This document shows, piece by piece, positions 54,877 to 64,000 of a stretch of DNA of 64,000 bases. The stretch spans positions 2,852,001 through 2,916,000 of the forward strand of contig CP085831.1 in assembly GCA_020809705.1 (NCBI GenBank), given 5' to 3'. Source of the stretch: Calonectria ilicicola. Lineage: Eukaryota; Ascomycota; Sordariomycetes; Hypocreales; Nectriaceae. Both the position numbers and the translations under genes were made by a program. Below the pieces are notes generated by a model that worked only from the letters and a program-made list of their open reading frames with translations, was not told the origin of the DNA and did not search any database. Each line of letters starts with the position of its first letter. Within the stretch, counting starts at the first letter, position 1.

Positions 54877-57800
54877 ATGCCTAATAATTCGTCTTCCAGC
54901 CGGCAGGAGCTGCCGCCTGCCTCGGATAGCTCTCTCGTGGTAGAAAATGTCAAGGAAAAAGTCGAATCGGAACGCGTCCCGATGTTTAAAGACTACCTGG
55001 TTGGAATTCTCTCCATTACAAGCATTGGCCACCTACTTACAGCTTCAGCGCATTTTCACCTATGGAAACTCCTGGGATACTATCGTGTACACCGCAGGTA
55101 TACTTGCTGCTGCCGGTGCTGGTGTGACTACACCATTGATGTCGATCCTATTCGGTACGATTATAGTTCTTGTTACTCGACGACTATACAAAATTGACAC
55201 CCTTGCAGGAGAATTTGTTGGCAAATTCAGTGGCTTTGTCAATGGAAGTTCTGATCAGGACTTTACCGGATTCGAAGATGAGATCGATAAACTCTGGTCT
55301 GTAACACTGTCCCACCTGGCCATACCCTGCTTACGATTCCCAGTCTCTACGTCTTTGCCCTCTTCATCGCTCGTTTCGGTCTCGGTTCTATTCATAAATT
55401 TGCCTTTCGAATGGTTGGAATTCGACTCTCAGCCGCTATTAGGTTGCATTTCCTTCAGCACCTCTTGGGTCAGAGCATTCATGTCCTCGACTCCCTCCCA
55501 CCAGGCCATGCTGTGGGTACCATCACAGCCACCAGCAACCTCCTTCAACTTGGTATTTCCGAGAAACTCGGCATTTTTATTGAATACGCGTCTCTCATTA
55601 TCTCTGGTTTGATTGTGGCTTTCAAGTGGAACTGGGAATTGGCACTCGTCACATCGGCCGGCTTCGTGTCAGTCGTGTTGATCGTGGGAACCCTGTTCCC
55701 GCTCACAGTCAAGGGTCAAACACGTCAAGCTAAGTCGGAATCCCGTGCAGCAGCTATTGCTAGCGAAGCTTTTGCCAGCATTCGTATGATTATGGCTTGC
55801 GGTGCACAACAGCAAGTTGTTGACAAATATGGTGTGTTCATTGGGGAAGCAAAGCAGCATGCTCGATCCACAAGCCCGCTTACATCACTTCAATTTGCTT
55901 TGACAGTAGGTTGAAAAACTATAACTGATTGAAGAAAACACCTAAAACTAACGCGAGTAGTTCTTTGGCGTTTTCGGTACCATTGCTCTTACCTTCTGGT
56001 ATGGCACTCTGATCTTTACCAAGGATAGACTGGACAGCATTGGAGTTATTGTTATGTAAGATTTCTGATTCCCTCCAAGGCCCTCGGTATGCTGACCTAG
56101 ATGCAGTGTTCTTCAAAATTTGGCTACAATTTTCTTCTCCCTAGATCGGCTCTCAGCGCCTATGCAAGCTATTGGCAAAGCAACGATTGCTGCTTGCGAA
56201 TTCTTTTCCATCATCGACGCGCCTGCCCCCGAGAGAGGTTATCTCACAGAACCCGAGGTCTCGGCGACCGATGATATCGTCTTCGACAAAGTCACATTTG
56301 CGTATCCGAGCCGGCCCGATATCAAGATCCTGGACCAGTTGGATTTGCGCATCGAAGCTGGTAAGGTCACGGCCATCGTTGGCCCGTCTGGCTCAGGCAA
56401 AAGCACCATAGTCGGCCTTATTGAACGTTGGTACACATTGAAGAAACAACACGTCATCCCCAAGACGGTCGAAAAGGAAAAGGACAAGAAAAAGGGCAAG
56501 AAAGGCGATGACGACGATGGCCTCGAGCTGAGCGACGTCAAGCCACAAGAGGCTGCGACCCCGGTCGAATTGCATGGTTCAGTCATGACCTGTGGTCATT
56601 CGTTGGATGAAATCGACGTAAAGTGGTGGCGATCACAAATTGGACTTGTCCAACAAGAGCCATTTCTTTTCAGCGATAGCATTTACGAAAACGTTGCTCG
56701 TGGTTTAATTGGTTCTCGTTGGGAGGGAGCACCCGAGGAACAAAAGAGGCAGCTTGTCAAGGAAGCCTGCCAAGAGGCCTTTGCTGAAGAATTCATCGAA
56801 AAGCTACCCGAGGTAAATATTTAGTATCCTCAAGATTTTTCCCGACTAACAGGTTGCTCCAGGGATACGATACCAATGTTGGTGATGGTGGCGCTCGGCT
56901 CTCTGGTGGTCAACGCCAACGTATCGCCATCGCTCGATCGATTATCAAGAAGCCCTCGATTCTCATCCTCGATGAAGCTACAAGCGCCATTGATGTCCGC
57001 GGCGAGAAAATTGTACAAGCTGCTCTCGACAAAGCCTCTCAGGGCCGAACGACGATTACGATTGCCCACCGCCTTTCTACAATTAAAAACGCGGATCGCA
57101 TTGTGGTTCTCAAAAAGGGCAATGTTGTTGAGTCGGGTACACACAAGAGTCTTCTATCCATCGAAGGCGGTGTCTATGCCTCACTAGTGGCCTCTCAATC
57201 TCTTTCTCTTGGAGACTCGGCCCGCGAGCAAGTTGAGGACGGCTTTGACACGGATGTCGACACCCTCACCCACGAAAAGACTCGAGCAGAATCACAGCAC
57301 ATGGGCCGTCGTGATGATGGTGATTCAGGTAGAACTAAGAAACCTCGCGGTTTCGTGGGAAGCTTTGGCCGTTTCTTCTATGAGTCCAAGACATACTGGC
57401 CTCTCATTATTTTCTCTCTTTTCACGTCCGCCGCAGCTGGTACAGCACAACCACTCTACGCCTGGCTCTTTTCGAGATCGATTAACCTCTTCAAGTACCA
57501 AGAGAATCACTCTAAGCTCATGGACGAAGTGGACTTCATGTCCACTATGTGGACAGTGTTTGCCGTGTCCGCAGCTGTCGCCTACTTCTTGACATTCATT
57601 TCCTCGGGTCGCGTCGCGTCATACATTAGGGCAAGGTATCAAACAGAATACTTTGAATCGCTCATTTTTCAACGAGCAGGATACTTTGACGAGGATGGCC
57701 ATTCTCATGGCACGTTGATATCTCGCGTCAGAGACGATCCACAGAAACTTGAGGACATGATGGGTACCAATATCTCGCAGGTCTGCATCGCTGTTGGAAA

Positions 57801-59221
57801 CATCATTGGAGGCGTCGTCATGGCTCTGTCTTACAGCTGGAAGCTTGCGCTTGTCTCTATAGCTTCTGTGGTACCAGTGTGTATATTTTCAGGATATATT
57901 CGCTTCCGATATGAGCTTTTATTCGAGAAGATGAATGATGAGGTCTTTGCAGAGAGCTCGCACTTCGCTTCTGAGGCCATCGGCGCGTTTCGCACAGTGA
58001 CATCCTTGACTTTAGAGGACTCGATTTCGACTCGATTTGAGAAGCTTTGCCATGGTCACGTTGTTGCTGCGTACAAGAAAGCTCGTTGGGTCAGCTTCGT
58101 CCTCGGATTTTCTGATAGTGCAACCTTCGGCTGCCAGGCACTCATCTTCTACTATGGTGGCAGACTTCTAATGCGTGGAGAGATTGGAATGATGGGCTTC
58201 TTTGTGTGCTTGATGGCCATGATGAACGCCGCCGAAGGGTTTGGTCAGAGTCTCAGTTTTGGCCCCAATGCTGCTCAGGCGACCGTTGCATCAAACCGCA
58301 TCCTAGACGCGAGAGAATCCCGTTTGACACAGCAAGACAGCAATATTGATATTCCAAAGACGGAGGGTGGTATCAAGATTGAACTCCGTGACATTCAACT
58401 GACATATCCATCACGAGAAACACCTGTCCTTAAAGGCCTGAATATGACAATCGAGAAAGGTCAATATGCTGCTCTTGTCGGTGCGTCTGGCTGTGGTAAG
58501 ACAAGTGTTGTATCCCTGTTGGAGCGGTTCTACGAGCCTGAGAAAGGCCAAATTCTCTTCAACGGGCAAGACATCTCGAAAGTCAACATTTACACTTATC
58601 GCAAGCTCTTGTCTCTGGTAGCACAAGAACCGACACTCTTTCAAGGTGAGAACTCTTATTATCTCCAAACCCTCGAATACTAATTCTTGTAGGCACGCTC
58701 AGAGATAACATTCTTCTTGGTATGGATCCCAACACCATAACGGAGGATCAGATTCATGCCGCATGTCGCGATGCTTCAATTCATGATTTCATTGTGTCGC
58801 TCCCTGATGGTTACAATACCAACATCGGGTCCCGTGGTGTCTCTCTTTCTGGTGGACAGAAGCAACGCGTTTCGATTGCTCGTGCACTTATTCGTAACCC
58901 AAATGTCCTCCTTCTTGATGAAGCGACCAGCGCTCTCGACTCGGAAAGCGAAAGGCTTGTCCAGGCAGCATTTGAACGTGCGGCAAAGGGCAGGACTACA
59001 ATTTCTGTTGCTCATCGGCTCGCCACTGTTCAAAATGCCGACGTCATCTTTGTCTTGGGCGAAGGGGGCCGTTTGTTGGAGAAGGGAAATCACTCGGAGC
59101 TCCTCAGCAAGAGGGGTGTCTATTACCAAATGGTGAGTCCAAGAATATCTTGTTTCAGCTCGATTGTGAGAACATCGCTAACTAAAATAAATAGTGCCAA
59201 AACCAGGCTCTTGACCAATAA
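54877..59221 (+). CDS. Full-length ABCB (MDR-type) transporter
   Basis: Nine exons: 54877-54999, 55049-55154, 55209-55296, 55344-55905, 55961-56055, 56107-56812, 56863-58645, 58693-59132 and 59195-59221, about 1,309 residues. The first acceptor could also be 55042, adding two residues. Layout is TMD-NBD-TMD-NBD. NBD1 has Walker [12 protein letters not shown]-loop [11 protein letters not shown], signature LSGGQRQR and Walker [16 protein letters not shown]2 has [27 protein letters not shown] and [12 protein letters not shown]. All catalytic motifs look intact. NBD1 carries a charged insertion ([15 protein letters not shown]) between Walker A and Q-loop. The last exon encodes only CQNQALDQ, a common fungal ABCB ending. 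It is likely a second efflux route for the cluster product. Confidence 0.9.
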
Positions 59222-59298
59222 TCTATTTCTAAGTCTAGTCTAGACATTCTCTATACCATAATAATTAACTTTTTTTTTTCTCCATATGTGTTATACAC

Positions 59299-60911
59299 TT
59301 AGTGAAAGCCATACTCAGGTGCACCCAGTTTGTTGATCCAGGCTTCCATGTCCTTTACAAATTGAGTTGCAATGCGGTCACCGTTGAGAGCCTCCTGCCA
59401 ACAAATATGAATCGACAGGTTTCCTCCTTTCACACTGACTGCACTTATTTGCAGAAAGGGACCAGCCACATCTGCACTCAATGTGAATTTAGCATCGTCA
59501 ATGGACCACCCGTCGCGCTTTTCACTTGCTGCATCCTTCGGTTTCGGCTCACCATCAATTACGCCGATATTTGTTATTATCCAGGATAGTGCACGTGACT
59601 TTTTCTCGTTGTCTCGGTGATATTCCTGCCAGTCCCTCACTAGTTTCATTAGGCCTATAATGCTATTCGTGAGGCCCAACTCCAGTCTCCTTTCGATATC
59701 GTCGCGGGTGGTTTTTGCTGCTGTCCAAATGAACTGGTCGAGGTCTTGAATTGGCTGTGGCTTCCAATTGTTGACTCGTGCCTGCGCTCTAATGTTTTCC
59801 ACAAGTTGGTGTCCAAAGGTGTGATAAATGGATGAGACACAGTTCTGTATGCTCTGATGAGGATTTAGCCAGTCGTACTTGGGGTCTTTGCCGTTTCCAG
59901 TCATGAATCTTCGCTGATCCATTGCTGTGGCACTGCTGAAAGCAAACGCCTTCTCCTTCGGAATATAAGTGGCCAAGGATACGAGCGCGATTCCGTGAAG
60001 TAAGCCTGTCAGAGTGGTCTCATGACTACGACAAGCGGTCAGAACTCTCTTGAGTGTGTCATTAGCGATGATGATGGACCTAGTTCTTGTCGCGAATGGT
60101 TCACAAAAAACAGGTGCCCAATTAGCCTTAGCCATTACTTTTGACGACAAGGAAGAGGGACCAAAGCTGTGCCAGACTTCGGAAAGAGCAAACCCCATTG
60201 TGATGGGGTGTTTGGCCAATTTCTCTTGTGCTGGAGGGAGTCTTTCTTGCGTCACGGCCGCAGAAAAAATAGTTGACCGGGACACAAATGTGACAGAGTC
60301 ATCAGGCTGGTTGAGGCTCCTCAACAAAGTCTGGTGAAATATCTTCCCACTCATGCCGTCGCAGTTGGCATGGTTCCACACAAACATGGCTTCGACGAAA
60401 TTGCCTGTTTCAGTTCTCATCATAAACATTCGCCATCCAGGTCGAGTTTCTAGGTGTTCAAACTTGGCGTCGAGTTGGTACTGTAGCCAGGATGAGAACT
60501 TTTCGTTGTAATTCTCGTAATCGGCAAGAACCTTCCATTTCATATGATGGGCCAAATTGATGGTATCTAGAGAGACCCAATAGGGCTTTTTAGAACTCTC
60601 GCCAACAAGTCCAATTTGTAACATGGGAAATTGAATAACCGTTTGTGCCACTGCGCGCTCAAATGTTCGCACTACCTCATCGTGCATCTCGAATCCTTGT
60701 AGCGGAGCGGGAAGAACATAACGGCAAGTGACTACTGTCCCACAGTAGTGACGAACATTGTGTAGTCCTGATTGGTACATTTCACTATTATTTGTCAACA
60801 TAGTGTTTGGGCTATGTGAATGGAATTTGCTTACATGCTGCCAAGTTGACGGAGACGCGAGCTTTGTTTGGGTGGAGCCATTGTGGTTGTGGTTGTGGTT
60901 GACGAAACCAT
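59299..60911 (-). CDS. Alcohol acetyltransferase-family acyltransferase
   Basis: Exons 60911-60835 and 60784-59299, 520 residues; a second in-frame ATG at 60881 is possible. The N-terminus LRQLGSIEMYQSGLHN is the entry block of the AATase family (Atf-like, BAHD/condensation fold), restored only with the 50-nt intron. The active site HANCDG (HxxxDG) is present near residue 165; the DFG-type loop of BAHD enzymes is not obvious. It converges on the ABC gene with 77 bp between stops. Expected reaction is acyl transfer from acyl-CoA to a hydroxyl or amine. In this context it may acylate the tetramate or supply resistance by masking it. Confidence 0.82.
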
Positions 60912-61813
60912 TATGTTGAAGACGATACTTGTTGAAATGAGTGCAAAGTTGACGCTCTTGGGTATACAGAGGAAGAAAACTGATGAAGCTTGAGCAACGA
61001 TGGTATGTTCATCCTCCCATCGTTACCTTATATGTTCTCAGTTTCTTTTTCTTCCTAACTTTCTTACCCAAGCGGAATCTACGGTGTAGGAATTTCCCGC
61101 AAAAGTCCGATCCAATACCCATGTTGAGGCGAAATTTGGCGAAATGCAAGATTTGTGATGAATTAGGCTGTACATGAGGCTCGTTTGGACCTTGCCGACT
61201 CGCCATTCTCGCATTCTCGGGTGGTTTGGGAAAAGCACCCAGGCCCACTAGAACACCAGTCATTTTCTAGTCTGCTTTGGGTCGGCTGATGCCGAACATC
61301 CGCTTAATCAAGCATGTGGGTCAAATAGTGCGTTTTGGTTCGCGAGCAATTGGCCAGTTCCCCTGGACAAAGCGCAAATCTTTGACGTAGGGCGGTCCAA
61401 GCCTCGAATGAGCATACGCGTTTTGTATCTGAGTTGCGGCATGAACCTGGTCGCATGATTGGATGGGCCATGCCCATTGCCCTGTTATGGCCTACTTCCT
61501 CTATTTTACCTTTAGCTGAGCTTGAGCTATGAAACGTTGAAGGACGTTCTATTTATGAACCCGAGGTTTCCGATTTTCGCGAGCATGCCGAGCTGCCCTC
61601 TCGCCAAGCACAAGTAGAGCCCACTAGAACCCGTTCGAGACTTGAAAAGCCCCCATGTTCTTTTTCTTAGGCCAGGCACGCGCCAAATTGAGTCACAACA
61701 GCTCAAACGTCCCACACTAAATTCTTATCCGAATTAAGCAGCACATGCGACGAACCGAATACTGGAAACCACTCCATGATACGAACGACTAGACAAATCG
61801 AGCTACTCGCGCC
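60912..61813. other. Intergenic, promoter of the acyltransferase
   Basis: The first 100 bp hold a CAACCACAACC-type leader. CGGAATCTACGG near 61073 gives two direct CGG triplets. No gene is supported. Confidence 0.4.
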
Positions 61814-62889
61814 ATGAGCGATGCTCAGGGAATCGCCTATGTTACCCAATTTCTTGAGGATCAAATCGATTCTCTGGATTCGACCCACCTTTGCTGGAAT
61901 CAGCGTGGTGTCAAAGGCTTAGTAACCTTACTTCATGCCAATATTTCTCAACTATCATCATTGAACATTAATCCTTCACACCAACTATATAATGTCTCGA
62001 GTTCCGGAAATGCATACCTCATCAACCTCACCGCGCCCACCTTTGAGGTCAATGGCCTCAGTGAATCGACATATAAAATCCTGACATACGTCCACAGTAC
62101 GTTTTCACTTTATCATAACAACCTAGAGATCCATCAGACTCACTCATCGATAGTATTTAGCATGGCCGCCGCTTTCTTTTTGGTATATCCACTTATTCTC
62201 ACCGTGGAACCCATCATTGTCTTGAGTGATCTCATCGATCGACCAGTCAAGAAGCAAAAGTTCAAAAGATTCGAATCCATCCTACAATCAGTTTTCTTTG
62301 CCCCGTTGGTAATTACCGGCTTAGTAACTGGGATTTTGGCAATGGGATCATCTGATCACTTCAGAACAGAGCATGGTGTAGGTTTAAGGCACAAAGCAGT
62401 AACAGACATTATCTAATTTGTATTATGCAGATTCTTGGCCTTATTACCGTCCTATTAGCTTTGATCGCGATATCAATATACTTTCTTCAGCCTCTGTTAA
62501 ATATCCGACTAAGAAATACCCTAGTAGGAATGCGATGGCTCCAAATCATTCGATACACTGACATGGTCACCTGCCAACTAATTCTTCTCGTCTCCGGCTT
62601 CGCGGTAACTGATGGATTTGATGACCTTGTTGTTATGGGCGTCTGTTCCATCAACATTTCCATGTCATTGAACTTTTCCTTTGGCATGATGCTGGCCTTC
62701 ATTTGGAACAGCGCCATGGCTGCCATGACTGTACAATGGTTACTCTGCCGCCGTGCAAACCCAGGCGAGATAGGATTATCGACACGGTTGTCGGCCTGGT
62801 TTCGACGTCGGCCACATTCACCCTCGGATGTACAACTAAAATTTGTTCGCTCTTTGCCTCCAATACCCGAATGCGAAGAGTATAGATAG
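61814..62889 (+). CDS. Membrane protein, possibly cytochrome b561-like
   Basis: Exons 61814-62377 and 62431-62889 (GTAGGT..GCAG), 340 residues. An extracellular-type N-terminal 110 residues with N-glycosylation sequons is followed by five or six helices: IVFSMAAAFFLVYPLILTV, SVFFAPLVITGLVTGILAM, ILGLITVLLALIAISIYFL, QLILLVSGFAV and NFSFGMMLAFIWNSAMAA. THSS before the first helix and TEHGILGL before the third resemble b561 haem-ligand positions, but the pattern is incomplete, so haem binding is unproven. The C-terminal tail is basic and proline-rich. No link to the cluster is evident. Confidence 0.65.
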
Positions 62890-63216
62890 ATAGATATATA
62901 AAGAGCTTTTGGAAATCGGATTGACACAATTTTAAAAAGAAAAGGCAAAAAACATACAACAGCAGGGATTCGCTGGTCGTCACCGACCCAACTACTAGTC
63001 CGCCGGTTGTTAGCTTATCTATGGGAGAGCGGACGGGATCCCGAGTTCTCTAACACCTATGGTCGTATGTATCCGAGGATCTTGATAATTTAGATTAAAA
63101 GGGCGATCTATTGCATTGTATTTTGGAGCGTTTACATGTCATATATTAATCATTTTAGATCTAGAGGAAGGCGTCACTAACATTTGCTTGCTGAAAACCA
63201 ATTTCCAGGGTCGCAT
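62890..63216. other. Convergent 3' region
   Basis: Between the b561-like gene and the partial leucine-rich gene. A TAGATAGATAGATAT microrepeat starts at the stop of the former. Nothing else seen. Confidence 0.4.
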
Positions 63217-64000
63217 CTAACTACCCCAAGGAGAGTCCATTTGCTCTTCGGGGGCCATATCATCCATTCCAAATATCATATTCTGTGCCCTGATGTACTT
63301 GTCCTTGTCCAAATGGAGCGTGTGAAGCCCCATAGATTTCCGATTTATATTTACTTGGTGTAGTAGGTTCACAAGCGCATCAATGTCATCCAAACTCAGT
63401 GTCTCGATTTCATATGTCTCCCTCCTCGCTGGCCAGAATGTTGGCCGGAATCCAGAATTTTCCCCACTTGCTGCATACGCGCAAGAGTCGAGGTTGATAG
63501 TGACTAAATTGGGGAGCTTTTCCATTGCCTGTAGGATTTGTTCCCACATTTCAGTGTGGAGCTCAACTTGGACAAGATTGATGGACGTCATTAGATCTTC
63601 AGAATTCTTCATAATCTCGATGAAGGTGCTGCCATTGACTGATATGCCGCCAAGGCAAATACATTTGAGTCGCCGGCGATTGAGAAACGAGACGGTGTCG
63701 AGATATATGACATTAGTGCTGCTTATCGCCAGCGACTCAACATTTTCCGCAATTTTTGCAAAGCCGACAACAAACATAGCATATTTTTCATTTGGGAGAG
63801 ATACGCTTTGAGGGTCTATCCTTTGGCGCCCATCTCGGTAATTGACTAGGCTAGTATACTCTTTGATGTGCAAGCCTAGATGTCGAAGAGGCTTGAGTAC
63901 AGTGTTGATGGAAATAGGCGAGTCGCTTTTGATGAAGTGCCCAAAGTCATACGCCAGCGGCAGGCTGAGGTCGAGTTCTATCAGATTTGGTAGTGGTATT
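63217..64000 (-). CDS. Leucine-rich-repeat-like protein, 5' end outside the window
   Basis: The frame is open from the window edge to TGA/TAG-type stop at 63217, at least 260 residues. It shows spaced leucine-rich strands: LPNLIELDLSLPL, LKPLRHLGLHI, LKCICLGGISV, LPNLVTINLDSC and LHTLHLDKDKYI, as in fungal F-box/LRR proteins. The start and any F-box lie to the right. No intron is needed within the visible part. Confidence 0.55.
   Translation of the reverse strand, partial: IPLPNLIELDLSLPLAYDFGHFIKSDSPISINTVLKPLRHLGLHIKEYTSLVNYRDGRQRIDPQSVSLPNEKYAMFVVGFAKIAENVESLAISSTNVIYLDTVSFLNRRRLKCICLGGISVNGSTFIEIMKNSEDLMTSINLVQVELHTEMWEQILQAMEKLPNLVTINLDSCAYAASGENSGFRPTFWPARRETYEIETLSLDDIDALVNLLHQVNINRKSMGLHTLHLDKDKYIRAQNMIFGMDDMAPEEQMDSPWGS

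Noticed and set aside
1..64000. CRISPR arrays, rRNA or bacterial-type operons
   Set aside because: None seen; gene structure is eukaryotic throughout.

Overview
The window is nuclear DNA of a filamentous ascomycete. Genes carry many short introns (about 45-100 nt, GT..AG), the protein families are fungal (HET, NACHT/WD40 STAND receptors, Zn2Cys6 regulators, PKS/NRPS), and the left end is an AT-saturated transposon mutated in the way repeat-induced point mutation (RIP) acts. A Sordariomycete is likely; the genus cannot be read from the sequence.

Layout. 1-6.65 kb: a RIP-degraded Ty3/gypsy retrotransposon on the minus strand, with 215-bp LTRs, a possible 5-bp target duplication and a recognisable reverse transcriptase whose YLDD centre now reads YLNN. 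6.75-8.24 kb: a secreted FMN-dependent alpha-hydroxy-acid dehydrogenase with seven exons. 8.7-21.1 kb: a fungal allorecognition/immune-type block made of a NACHT-WD40 gene carrying one in-frame stop, a divergent single-exon HET-ankyrin giant (1,825 aa, about 38 repeats), and a decayed second copy of the NACHT N-terminal domain. 21.9-27.5 kb: a class I terpene cyclase, a possible micro-ORF, a secreted lactonase-fold beta-propeller and a Gly/Ser-rich repetitive secreted protein. 30.2-41.2 kb: a small membrane protein, a second NACHT receptor, two unknown ORFs, a DUF6536-type membrane protein and a seven-helix membrane protein.

42.7-60.9 kb is the highlight, a five-gene biosynthetic cluster. Its core is a C-A-T-KS hybrid ending in a ketosynthase, the architecture of tenuazonic acid synthetase TAS1, and its KS has Cys-His-Asn in place of Cys-His-His. 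Around it sit a 14-TM-type MFS exporter, a Zn2Cys6 regulator, a full-length ABCB transporter and an alcohol-acetyltransferase-family enzyme (HxxxDG). I infer that an amino acid is activated and joined to a beta-ketoacyl partner, that the KS closes a tetramic acid ring, that the acyltransferase may decorate the product, and that the two pumps export it. The two intergenic control regions share a CGGAAATG half-site; one copy lies in a CGG-N10-CCG palindrome. The window closes with a b561-like membrane protein and a 5'-truncated leucine-rich protein.

Exon boundaries were derived by hand from reading frame, splice consensus and family conservation. Family names come from recognition, not from searches.
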